Notes under the pieces: generated by a model
Seen by the model: only the letters and a program-made list of their open reading frames with translations
Told to the model about the DNA's origin: nothing
Database searches by the model: none
Source: Fidelibacterota bacterium
Lineage (GTDB): Bacteria; Fidelibacterota; Marinisomatia; SCGC-AAA003-L08; D37C17
Assembly (NCBI GenBank): GCA_018671635.1
Contig: JABHHG010000142.1
Coordinates: 1-21,088 of the forward strand
Length of the DNA: 21,088 nucleotides
Direction of reading: 5' to 3'
Translations under genes and position numbers: made by a program
Shown: positions 1 to 7,648 of the stretch, in pieces
Numbering within the stretch: the first letter of the stretch is position 1
How the letters are laid out: each line of letters begins with the position of its first letter

Positions 1-755
1 AAGATTGTGCTGGTGAATGGGGTGGTGCTACAGAGTTAGATTATTGTGGAGTATGTGATGGTGATAATTCAACTTGCTCATCTTTCCCAGCTGAATTGAG
101 TACTGGAGAGTGGTCCGCAGTTTCTGTTAATACATATGACGAAACATGTGGAGGTACACCTACAAGTACTTCTGGTTCTTATAATTTTGCAGAGATACCT
201 TGTGAGAATATAACCATTTCATTAAATGATGATACTGAGCATACCTTTGCTTTATCATGTGAATCAGCAGTACCAGTAGAAGTATCTGGTACTTGGGTAG
301 TATATGGTACTGATAATTTATGCCTGATAATTGATGGAGAAGAAGATTGTACTTTCTACACCTATGATGATGAAGATGGTACAGTTGAAGTAATTACAGG
401 AAATGATGAAGAGAGTTGCTATGGAACAGTTTTCCAATTAACATCTACATTAGCTATTGATGAGTTTGGTATTCCAACAGAGTTCTCTGTATATCAAAAC
501 TATCCAAATCCGTTTAACCCATCAACTACTATTGAGTTTGATGTGGCAACACCTGCCAATGTATCATTGGTAGTATATGACTTAACGGGTAAAGAAGTGT
601 ATTCATTGGCAAGTGGATATCATGTTCCGGGTCGATATTCAGTAGTATGGAATGCAAATGATTCAAATGGTGAACAAGTATCTTCGGGTATGTATATTTA
701 TCAATTGAGAACATCTGATGCTGTATTGACCAAAAAGTTAGTATTACTTCGATAA
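1..755 (+). CDS. Secreted protein with T9SS type A C-terminal sorting domain (3' part)
   Basis: The gene is cut at the left edge; its frame is open from base 3, so the first ATG-like codon (TTG at 96) is not the true start. About 250 residues are visible. The first 25 hold a cysteine motif, DCAGEWGG followed by CGVCDGDNSTC, that occurs in many marine extracellular proteins. Residues about 35-150 look like a beta-rich domain with lipocalin-like strand spacing (GTWVVYGTDNLCLIIDG) and several cysteines. From about residue 155 to the end there is a clear type IX secretion sorting domain: FSVYQNYPNPFNPSTTIEF, then VVYDLTGKEV, and a final GMYIYQL...KKLVLLR. Such domains direct export across the outer membrane by the Por/T9SS machinery and are then cleaved. 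The substrate or function of the mature part cannot be told. The family of the sorting domain is very sure; the lipocalin-like reading is weak. Confidence 0.9.
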   Translation, partial: DCAGEWGGATELDYCGVCDGDNSTCSSFPAELSTGEWSAVSVNTYDETCGGTPTSTSGSYNFAEIPCENITISLNDDTEHTFALSCESAVPVEVSGTWVVYGTDNLCLIIDGEEDCTFYTYDDEDGTVEVITGNDEESCYGTVFQLTSTLAIDEFGIPTEFSVYQNYPNPFNPSTTIEFDVATPANVSLVVYDLTGKEVYSLASGYHVPGRYSVVWNANDSNGEQVSSGMYIYQLRTSDAVLTKKLVLLR

Positions 756-775
756 GTTTACTTTAGAAATGATGA

Positions 776-808
776 AAAAGCCTCTAACATTTTGTTGGAG
801 GCTTTTTT
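776..808 (+). terminator. Strong rho-independent terminator after the T9SS cargo gene
   Basis: A near-perfect 14-bp stem (776-789 with 793-806, one T-G wobble) closes a three-base loop and contains the GC-rich core GCCTC/GAGGC. The right arm runs into six Ts (803-808). It begins 20 bases after the stop codon of the secreted protein, so it separates that transcript from gpmI. Confidence 0.9.
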
Positions 809-813
809 GTTTA

Positions 814-843
814 TTGCCGTATTTATATTTTCTAAATTATACT
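814..843 (+). promoter_or_regulatory. Candidate sigma70-type promoter for gpmI
   Basis: TTGCCG at 814-819 and TATACT at 838-843 match -35 and -10 hexamers with an 18-base spacer. The site lies just after the terminator and about 30 bases before the gpmI start, in the only gap here large enough for a promoter. It is read by eye in AT-rich DNA, where chance matches to the -10 box are common. Confidence 0.45.
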
Positions 844-874
844 TACATATATTTTAAAAATTTGGAGATTAATA

Positions 875-2392
875 GTGAAATTCATACTCATCATTTTAGA
901 TGGATTTGGTTTAAGAGAAGATGAAAGAGGTAATGCATATGCATTAGGCAATACTCCAAATCTTGATAATCTTTTACAAAATAAACCCATGTCAGTAGTT
1001 GAAACATCAGGTAGATTCGTTGGACTTCCAGATGGTATTATGGGGAATTCTGAAGTGGGCCATACTAATATTGGTGCGGGTCGAATTGTAAAACAAGGTT
1101 TGGTCAGAATAAATGATGACATTCAGAATGATCAATTAAAAGAAAATCCAAATCTGCAAGCTACATTCAGAAATGTGATTGAAAATGATTCCACATTGCA
1201 TCTTATGGGTTTGCTTAGTGATGGCGGTGTTCATAGTCACATCAACCATTTTAAGTATATTCTCAATGCAGCCAAAAACTATGGTGTGAAAAAAATTGCA
1301 GTCCACCCATTTACGGATGGACGTGATACTTCACCCTCCAGTGGAAAATCTTATTTAACGAGTCTTAATGAATATTTAAAGGAACTGGATTGTGGGCGAA
1401 TAGCCACGGTTTGTGGGCGATATTATGCCATGGATAGAGATAATCGTTGGGATAGAATTGAGTTGGCATATAAAATGCTTATTCAGTCTGAGGGTGAACA
1501 TTTTGAGAATATGGATTCCTTTCTCGACTCTATATATGCGAATGATGAAACAGATGAGTTTATAACCCCTAAAATTATTGGGAAGTCATCATCAATAAAA
1601 GATGGCGATGCAGTATTAACTATGAATTTCCGAGCGGATCGTATGCGGCAAATGAGTCGTGCATTTACAGAAGGTGGATTTAATGAATTCCCAACTAAAC
1701 AAAAAAATATTCATTATGTAACTATGACCCAATATCAAGAATCATTCAAATTCCCAGTTTTATACTCACCTATAAAATTAAATAAAATATTTCCTGAGAT
1801 ACTTGCTAATGAGGGGTTTACCCAATTACGCATTGCAGAGACAGAAAAATATGCTCATGTAACTTATTTTTTTAATGGTGGTGAAGAGAGTTTATTTGAT
1901 GGTGAAGATAGGATATTGATTCCATCACCTAAAGTTGCCACTTACGATCTCCAACCTGAAATGAATGCGAGAAAAGTAACAGATGCAGTTTTAGATTCCA
2001 TTGAGAATGAAAAAATTGATGCCATCATTATGAACTATGCAAATCCTGATATGGTGGGTCATACAGGATTTTTGGATGCTGCAATCAAAGCAATTGAGAC
2101 TATTGATGAATGTGTGGGAGAAGTAGTGTCTGCAGTAAAAGGCAAAAATGGAGCTGTATTTCTAACGGCCGATCATGGCAATTTAGAAATGATGATAAAT
2201 CCAGAAACAGGTGAACCCCATACTGCCCATACCACACTTCCGGTTCCGTTTGTGTTAGATTGCTCAGAATGTAATTATACACTAAAAAGTAATGGTAAAT
2301 TGGCAGACATTGCACCTACAATTTTAGCTTATTTAAATATTCCCCAACCACCTGAAATGTCAGGTGATAACTTGCTTATCATTAAAGAATAG
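875..2392 (+). CDS. gpmI: 2,3-bisphosphoglycerate-independent phosphoglycerate mutase
   Basis: Cytosolic glycolytic/gluconeogenic enzyme that interconverts 3- and 2-phosphoglycerate through a phosphoserine and two metal ions (usually manganese). The 505 residues match the usual length. Visible landmarks are the N-terminal metal-binding ILDGFG (Asp9), the catalytic Ser59 in MGNSEVGHTNIGAG, His120 in LLSDGGVHSH, the HPFTDGRDTSP substrate loop (144-154), CGRYYAMDRDNRWDR (180-194), NFRADRMRQ (251-259), and the metal ligands in NPDMVGHTG (Asp392, His396), TADHGN (Asp433, His434) and HTAHT (His452). The start is GTG at 875 with GGAG eight bases upstream. It is the first gene after a terminator and promoter-like site and probably heads the plus-strand run to 6452. 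Nothing is missing or unusual. Confidence 0.97.
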   Translation: MKFILIILDGFGLREDERGNAYALGNTPNLDNLLQNKPMSVVETSGRFVGLPDGIMGNSEVGHTNIGAGRIVKQGLVRINDDIQNDQLKENPNLQATFRNVIENDSTLHLMGLLSDGGVHSHINHFKYILNAAKNYGVKKIAVHPFTDGRDTSPSSGKSYLTSLNEYLKELDCGRIATVCGRYYAMDRDNRWDRIELAYKMLIQSEGEHFENMDSFLDSIYANDETDEFITPKIIGKSSSIKDGDAVLTMNFRADRMRQMSRAFTEGGFNEFPTKQKNIHYVTMTQYQESFKFPVLYSPIKLNKIFPEILANEGFTQLRIAETEKYAHVTYFFNGGEESLFDGEDRILIPSPKVATYDLQPEMNARKVTDAVLDSIENEKIDAIIMNYANPDMVGHTGFLDAAIKAIETIDECVGEVVSAVKGKNGAVFLTADHGNLEMMINPETGEPHTAHTTLPVPFVLDCSECNYTLKSNGKLADIAPTILAYLNIPQPPEMSGDNLLIIKE

Positions 2393-2403
2393 AATGGATT
2401 AAT

Positions 2404-4038
2404 TTGTTCTTTACACTCTCATCAATAAAATGGATTCGCCTTACTGTTTCAGTAGTGTTATTGTCTGTAATTTCTGCGTTAAACTTTGAATCTGATGATT
2501 GGTATGTAATAAAAAAAATGGGCAGCATTTCATCAATTACTGAGGATGACTTCTTAGTTTATATCCTTGCGGATAATGGTATTTTTACCATTGATAAATC
2601 TTCGGGAGATATTGAGTATAGTGTTGAATTCTCCAATAATTTTCCCAACCCAGAAATTTTACATTATGATGAATACTTGGGTTATTTTTGGCTAATAACA
2701 AGAAACGAAATATATGTGAAATCATCAGTAGCTTCATATTGGTGGAACCTCAGATATACGGATTTGGGATTCGATTTTAGACGGACTATTTATGATATTG
2801 GAAGCTCTCCATCATATGTTTGGATTGATATAGGAACACAAATATACCCAGTTTATGCACATGGGTCAGCTATTCCTCAAGATGAAGAAATTGATTTTTC
2901 AGAATCAGATTTAATTGAGTGGGCTAGTTATAGTAAGGGTCGATCTGGTGAGGCATTAGATATTTCGCAATATTTAATAATGGATGACTGGAATGTGGGG
3001 CTAAAATATATTAAAGATTTAGACGGAAATGAAATCCATCCTACTGTCAAGTTTGAAGATTCTGATGGTGAGATTTGGATTGGGAGCGAAGAAGGAATTT
3101 TACTGAAAGGATGGAGGCATTCACAGCGCTTAGAAATTATTCAAAAAGGTCCTCAATCGTATAATATTACCACTTTTCAAAAAGATAATCAGGGTAATTG
3201 GTGGTTTGCTGATAGTCCATTTATGCGAACTGGAAAGCGCAGGAGTCATAAATATCCCTCTAGAAAATATCATTTGAGCCATTGGTATGAATACGAAAAT
3301 AAATGGAATTACATGGAATCATTAAATAATAAGAGGCTTTCATCAGATATTCACGATATTCAAAATATAGGGTCAATTTTGTACTTATCCACTTTTGATG
3401 GTCTTATTGTAATTGATACCATTCAAGATGAGTGGTCTGTTTTGAAGCAAAAACATGGTCTGAAAGATGACGTTCTCTGGGATATAGAGCAATATGGTAA
3501 CTCATTGTACATCGCAACAAAATTTGGAATCAGCGAAGTTTCAATTGTAGATAATTATGTTATTCCGAATAAAGATAATTGGATTGAAAAATTTGATAAT
3601 GTTGAAATTTATGACATTGAAATCGATTCAGATTTCTTTCATATTTCATCTGCAAATGGCTTGTTCAAAATTGATCATGAAGATGGGAATATCAAAAAGC
3701 TCTCAACTCGATTATTTGATAAAATACAAATTATTGATGGATTATCTTGGGGGCTTGGAAATTCATTGTGGTCAATAAATGCTCAAGGTAAAGAGCGAAA
3801 ATTTATAAGTGGGGTAACCGATTTTTATATTCATGAAGACTTTGTTTGGTCAACTAATGGAAAGGCCATAACTTTATCTAATTTTATAACTGAAAATGAA
3901 TGGGATATACCTTTAGAAAGAGGTATGGAAGGCGCGCATATTTACTCCCTCGCTTGTGATGATGAATGGGTATGGTTTTTAACAAATAAAGGTATAATTT
4001 TTTATAATTGGACAACATATAATAATGCACAGAATTAG
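2404..4038 (+). CDS. Secreted beta-propeller-like protein of unknown function
   Basis: I do not recognise a named family. Residues 9-25 form a signal peptide (basic KWIR, hydrophobic core, small residues at about 22-26), so the product is exported. The rest is rich in Trp, Tyr, Asp and Ile, with recurring strand-like units resembling two-component-regulator propeller blades: DGEIWIGSEEGILLKGW (221-237), DNQGNWWFAD (261-270), IGSILYLSTFDGLIVID (322-338), YGNSLYIATKFGISEV (364-379), FFHISSANGLFKID (411-424), FVWSTNGKAITL (480-491) and EWVWFLTNKGIIFYNW (521-536). This suggests one or two propellers. The TTG start at 2404 is the only one that keeps the signal peptide, but its ribosome site is poor. 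It starts 11 bases after gpmI and overlaps the GWxTD lipoprotein by 14 bases, so the two are probably co-translated. There is no T9SS tail. Confidence 0.8.
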   Translation: MFFTLSSIKWIRLTVSVVLLSVISALNFESDDWYVIKKMGSISSITEDDFLVYILADNGIFTIDKSSGDIEYSVEFSNNFPNPEILHYDEYLGYFWLITRNEIYVKSSVASYWWNLRYTDLGFDFRRTIYDIGSSPSYVWIDIGTQIYPVYAHGSAIPQDEEIDFSESDLIEWASYSKGRSGEALDISQYLIMDDWNVGLKYIKDLDGNEIHPTVKFEDSDGEIWIGSEEGILLKGWRHSQRLEIIQKGPQSYNITTFQKDNQGNWWFADSPFMRTGKRRSHKYPSRKYHLSHWYEYENKWNYMESLNNKRLSSDIHDIQNIGSILYLSTFDGLIVIDTIQDEWSVLKQKHGLKDDVLWDIEQYGNSLYIATKFGISEVSIVDNYVIPNKDNWIEKFDNVEIYDIEIDSDFFHISSANGLFKIDHEDGNIKKLSTRLFDKIQIIDGLSWGLGNSLWSINAQGKERKFISGVTDFYIHEDFVWSTNGKAITLSNFITENEWDIPLERGMEGAHIYSLACDDEWVWFLTNKGIIFYNWTTYNNAQN

Positions 4039-5215
4039 CCTCATAATTATGCTTATTCTAATCACATCTTGTGGTTCGAATAGAATAAAACCAACTCCAC
4101 AACAGAAACAGAAACTTCACGTAGAAGTCATATCATATAAGATTCAAGATTCAGACTCTTTTAATGTAAATATCCTTCTGAGAATCCCAATAAAGACACT
4201 CGTATTTAAAAAACAGAAAGATCATTTTAATGCGAATATTAGCTATACCTTCAATATCAGTGAGCGTGAAACTAAAGCAGTCGTAAATAGGCTAACAAAA
4301 AATAAATCTATATCCGTTTCTTATTACGAGGATACTCGAGAAAAGGAGCGATATTATCAAATTGAATCTCAAATAATACTACCTGTTGGAGAATATGAAT
4401 TACTTACTATCATTCAAGATATAGATAGTCATAGAATGTTTAAAAATACGACTAAAGTGGATATTGAAGATGCCCCCATGATTAGTCAATTGAAAGCATA
4501 TCACGAGAAAGATAATCAACGGCACTATATCCGTAAAGTCGTTAAAGAAGATGTAGATACGGTTTGGTTTAAATTTCAGATGGACGATTTTGAAATTATT
4601 GGGGAAACTATTCCATTTACTTATAGGGTATTAAGGGATTCAACCATTATTGATTCAAGTACGGTAAGTATAATTGGGAATAAGCAAAATATGTATGATA
4701 TCCCCATAATGATCTCACCTGATTGGGAAAATGAAATTACCATATTTATTGGGAATAAGGGACAATTTTCTTCAATGAAATTAAACATTGAGGGTAAGTC
4801 TGGGACAAAAATATGGTCAGATAATCATAAGGAAATTATTGGAATCATGGCGTATTTAGTTCCATATTCTGAATATAAAAATTTTAGTAAGTTAGAAGAA
4901 AATGAGTTGATTGAATATGTTACTGAATATTGGAATTCAAAAGATCCCACTGTAAATACAAAAAAAAATGAATTATTAGAAGAAATTAATAATAGAATTT
5001 CATATGCAAATGCCCATTTTTCAGTTATTGGTAGTGGGTGGCGGTCTGATATGGGGAAAATTTATATAATTTATGGCCCTCCTGAAAATATCGATAGGCA
5101 TTATGATACAGAATTTTCCTACAGTTATGAATTTTGGTATTATCCTTCAGGTAGAAAATTTACATTTTCAGACCGTCAAAATTTTGGTGAGTTAAAACTA
5201 ATTAGTGAATTTTAG
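4025..5215 (+). CDS. GWxTD-domain lipoprotein
   Basis: The first 16 residues are a lipoprotein signal ending in the lipobox LITSC, so Cys16 is the likely lipid anchor. The 396-residue protein has a beta-rich middle region and a C-terminal block from residue 338, GWRSDMGKIYIIYGPPENI, followed by an aromatic run (EFWYYPSGRKFTF). This is the GWxTD domain, seen in Bacteroidota, Acidobacteriota and relatives; here the motif is GWRSD, with Ser in place of Thr. The function of this family is not established; it is usually found in large envelope proteins. The start lies inside the end of the propeller gene (14-base overlap) and the stop is two bases before the next start. A joint role with the propeller protein on the cell surface or in the periplasm is an inference from that coupling. 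Confidence 0.88.
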   Translation: MHRISLIIMLILITSCGSNRIKPTPQQKQKLHVEVISYKIQDSDSFNVNILLRIPIKTLVFKKQKDHFNANISYTFNISERETKAVVNRLTKNKSISVSYYEDTREKERYYQIESQIILPVGEYELLTIIQDIDSHRMFKNTTKVDIEDAPMISQLKAYHEKDNQRHYIRKVVKEDVDTVWFKFQMDDFEIIGETIPFTYRVLRDSTIIDSSTVSIIGNKQNMYDIPIMISPDWENEITIFIGNKGQFSSMKLNIEGKSGTKIWSDNHKEIIGIMAYLVPYSEYKNFSKLEENELIEYVTEYWNSKDPTVNTKKNELLEEINNRISYANAHFSVIGSGWRSDMGKIYIIYGPPENIDRHYDTEFSYSYEFWYYPSGRKFTFSDRQNFGELKLISEF

Positions 5216-5217
5216 TT

Positions 5218-6012
5218 ATGGCGTTTTTCAAAACATATTCTTACTCACAAATAAATACGTATAAATCTTGTCCCGAACAATATAAACTAACTTATATTGA
5301 CGGCCTTCGAAAATCAGATCAGAGCATCGAGGCATTTATGGGCAATAGAGTCCATGAGGTTTTAGAATGGGTTTTTAAAGAACGAGCCAATAAATTCACA
5401 ACATTTGATAAACTGACTGCTAAGTATGATGACTTATGGTTGAACGCATGGCATGATAAAATATTTATTGCAGACCCTCGTGTAAATACCGATCATATCT
5501 ACACAATCGGATTACGATGTCTTGGAAATTTTTGTACGAATTATGGTCCTATTTTCGATGCCCCTGTTTATGCGAATGAGTTAAAATTAGAGTTTGAAAT
5601 TGAAGATTATAAATTCCGCGGAATTTTAGATCGACTTGATAAAACAGAAAATGGTAAATGGATAATTACAGATTATAAAACCAGTAAACGTGCCAAAGGA
5701 ATCAGAGCTGCAAAATCTGATATCCAGCTTGGATTATATTATGTTGCTGTTCAACAAAATTTTCCAGAAGCCAAGCAGATTTTGACAGGATGGAATTTTC
5801 TTAGACATAATAAAGAAATCCATCTTCAGCCAGAAGAAGAATCCATTCAAAAAATTAAAAATCAAGTGGTAAGAAGAATAAAAAAAATTGAAAAAAATAT
5901 AAGTGATGGCCATTCGTTTTTTCCTAAAGAATCAATTTTATGCCATTGGTGCTATTATTGGGATGAATGTTCTGCTAAAAAAATCTCGAATCCTGCACGT
6001 TCGGCCAGATGA
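5218..6012 (+). CDS. PD-(D/E)XK nuclease, RecB/Cas4-like, with likely Fe-S cluster
   Basis: A stand-alone nuclease of the RecB-family PD-(D/E)XK fold, 264 residues, without helicase domains. In order: SYSQINTYKSCPEQY (8-22), His46 in GNRVHEVLE, FRGILDRLD with Asp138, TDYKT with Asp152 and Lys154, and the QxxxY motif QLGLYY (170-175). Cys18 at the N-terminus plus Cys242, Cys245 and Cys251 near the C-terminus match the four-cysteine [4Fe-4S] arrangement of Cas4 and AddB. The enzyme should cut or resect DNA, probably in repair. The substrate is unknown. There is no CRISPR array or cas gene in the window, so a housekeeping role is more likely than adaptation. The start is ATG, two bases after the GWxTD gene; the end overlaps the GNAT gene by ATGA. 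Confidence 0.88.
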   Translation: MAFFKTYSYSQINTYKSCPEQYKLTYIDGLRKSDQSIEAFMGNRVHEVLEWVFKERANKFTTFDKLTAKYDDLWLNAWHDKIFIADPRVNTDHIYTIGLRCLGNFCTNYGPIFDAPVYANELKLEFEIEDYKFRGILDRLDKTENGKWIITDYKTSKRAKGIRAAKSDIQLGLYYVAVQQNFPEAKQILTGWNFLRHNKEIHLQPEEESIQKIKNQVVRRIKKIEKNISDGHSFFPKESILCHWCYYWDECSAKKISNPARSAR

Positions 6013-6452
6013 CCATTAGATTTAAAGTAGTTGAACCGCAATCAAAAGATGAATTTGATGCTTATTACCAACTCCGGTGGGAAGTTTTAAGAAAACCGTG
6101 GAATCAACCCAAAGGTTCAGAACGGGATGCAACAGATTCTATAGCAATTCATCGAATGATTTTAGACAAAGATAATAATCCAATTGGAGTGGGCATGTTA
6201 ATTTTGAATTCCCCTGAAGTTGCCCAAATTAGATTTATGGGGATAAAGAGTGAATTTCAAGGAATGAATATTGGCCATATAATTATGGAAAACTTAGAAT
6301 CAATCGCCCGCCAAAATAAGTCTTCTAAAATAATTTTACATTCAAGAGAAAATGCGGTAAAATTTTACGAAAAAAATGGATTTATTGTTATCGAGAAATC
6401 TTATTTATTGTTTGATAAAATTCAGCATTATTTGATGGAGAAAATTATTTAA
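6009..6452 (+). CDS. GNAT-family N-acetyltransferase
   Basis: A 147-residue single-domain GNAT protein, which would transfer an acetyl group from acetyl-CoA to an amine. The acetyl-CoA-binding motif A is at about 78-95 (FMGIKSEFQGMNIG, with the Q-x-x-x-x-G pyrophosphate loop), and motif B is in ILHSRENAVKFYEKNGF. The N-terminal stretch YYQLRWEVLRKPWNQPKGSE is typical of a group of small GNATs annotated only at family level in Bacteroidota-like genomes. The substrate cannot be predicted. It overlaps the nuclease gene by ATGA, so it is translationally coupled. It converges with the minus-strand gene, and the two stop codons share the palindrome TTAA at 6449-6452. Confidence 0.88.
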   Translation: MTIRFKVVEPQSKDEFDAYYQLRWEVLRKPWNQPKGSERDATDSIAIHRMILDKDNNPIGVGMLILNSPEVAQIRFMGIKSEFQGMNIGHIIMENLESIARQNKSSKIILHSRENAVKFYEKNGFIVIEKSYLLFDKIQHYLMEKII

Positions 6453-7588
6453 TTAATTTTTTGTTGGTATGCCTTTAAAATCAAGGAATCATATTTCTTC
6501 GCAATAATTTCCCAGTCAAACTCTGTAGCTAATTCACTTAGTTTTTCCGTTGTTGATTCATTATAGTTTTGAATCATTGATTTTAATTTTAGAACTAAGT
6601 CTTCATCCGTTTCATAAAAGATATTGGGATTTAACTTATCTTGAAAAAGCTCAGGATAGGTAAGACGATTTGGTAAAATAGGAATAGTATTACAGTAAAC
6701 AGCTTCCATCACACTTGCTCCAAAAAACTCTTGCTTAGAGGTTACCGGTAAAATATCTGCTTTCCACAGCCAGTTTGCATATTCTGCAAAAGAATCACAG
6801 TAACCCATGTGTAATATATCATCTGAAAAATATTCTCGTGCTTCTGTAAATACGTCCATCTCAGTATCAAATTCTTCTCCAAGTATTACCAAGTGGAACT
6901 GTATTCCGTCATCCTTAATTTGCTTTAATGTTTGAAAAAAGGAAGTTGGATTTTTATCATACTCCCATCGGTGATTCCAAAGAATAATTGGAACTTCATT
7001 AATCAACTCAGTTTTATATTCATCAAACTTTTTAAGTGATAATCCAAGGTGTGAGACCACAGATTTTTTTTCAATAACATCCACATTGGCTAGTTCATTA
7101 TGATCTGGAAATTGCTTAAGAAACTTTCGAAGCGCATTAATAAATGAGTCTTTATGAAATTTTGAATTAAACATTATCAAGTCACTTTTTAGTGCAGTGG
7201 TATAATTTATAAATCCATAATGATGATCTCTTTGCTTTGCCTTATCTCTATCTTGCGTTGACCATGGGTAAGTAAGTTGATTCTCATGAAAGAAAGTTAC
7301 AATGGAACTTTCTCCCATATTTGCAAATGCGGAAAAAACAGGCAAGTTTAACATATCTGTAGTGAGGATAAGGTCGGGGCTACCATTTTCATGAGTAAAT
7401 TCATTGAATCTTTTGGCCAACGTAATTGCACCGCCATGCATTCGCCACTTCCAATAAATACCCTTTAGAGATATGATATTGATTGAATGTTCAGAATTAT
7501 TTGTGTAACTATCTGCCCAGGATTTATGAGATCCTGAATAAAAGGGCTCGATAAGCAAAATTTTTAGTTTTTGATTAATGTTCTGCAT
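6449..7588 (-). CDS. Bacterial homologue of tRNA-queuosine alpha-mannosyltransferase (DUF3524/QTMAN family glycosyltransferase)
   Basis: The N-terminal half carries hallmarks of the DUF3524 domain of human GTDC1/QTMAN, which mannosylates queuosine-34 of tRNA-Asp: IEPFYSGSHKSWADSY (13-28), WKWRMHGG (46-53), the block FFHENQLTYPW (99-109), RDHHYGF (120-126), FNSKFHKDSF (140-149) and KFLKQFPDH (155-163). The C-terminal half is a GT4 nucleotide-sugar domain with WNHRWEYDKNP (204-214) and an E-x7-E motif (Glu287 and Glu295 in SKQEFFGASVMEA), followed by NRLTYPELF. The ATG at 7588 (379 residues) is preferred over GTG at 7630 (393 residues): the ATG has a GGA seven bases upstream, the GTG has no ribosome site, and the family begins just before KILLIEPF. 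It is the only minus-strand gene, between two plus-strand runs. Family membership is sure; the sugar donor and tRNA substrate are inferred from the human enzyme. Confidence 0.85.
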   Translation of the reverse strand: MQNINQKLKILLIEPFYSGSHKSWADSYTNNSEHSINIISLKGIYWKWRMHGGAITLAKRFNEFTHENGSPDLILTTDMLNLPVFSAFANMGESSIVTFFHENQLTYPWSTQDRDKAKQRDHHYGFINYTTALKSDLIMFNSKFHKDSFINALRKFLKQFPDHNELANVDVIEKKSVVSHLGLSLKKFDEYKTELINEVPIILWNHRWEYDKNPTSFFQTLKQIKDDGIQFHLVILGEEFDTEMDVFTEAREYFSDDILHMGYCDSFAEYANWLWKADILPVTSKQEFFGASVMEAVYCNTIPILPNRLTYPELFQDKLNPNIFYETDEDLVLKLKSMIQNYNESTTEKLSELATEFDWEIIAKKYDSLILKAYQQKIN

Positions 7589-7615
7589 TGAATAGTCCAC
7601 GAAAAAACTGCTAAA

Positions 7616-7621
7616 TTTATA
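7616..7621 (-). promoter_or_regulatory. Possible -10 box for the minus-strand glycosyltransferase
   Basis: On the minus strand this reads TATAAA, about 28 bases before the preferred ATG at 7588. Transcription from it would begin downstream of the alternative GTG start at 7630, which supports the shorter protein. No good -35 box is visible, so this is tentative. Confidence 0.25.
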
Positions 7622-7648
7622 GCGTTTCACATTAAACTATTTACAGAT

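Noticed and set aside
832..1122. Minus-strand open frame overlapping the start of gpmI
   Set aside because: It lies over clearly conserved gpmI coding sequence and shows no recognisable protein features.
3557..3778. Second plus-strand frame inside the propeller gene, possible frameshift
   Set aside because: The main frame continues unbroken with propeller-like units on both sides, so there is no break to explain.
5218..6012. CRISPR-associated Cas4
   Set aside because: No CRISPR repeats and no cas1 or cas2 gene are seen in the window; the nuclease sits in a housekeeping run.
7589..7630. Fourteen-residue N-terminal extension of the glycosyltransferase from GTG 7630
   Set aside because: No ribosome site precedes the GTG, a possible -10 box lies downstream of it, and the family's conserved start fits the ATG at 7588.
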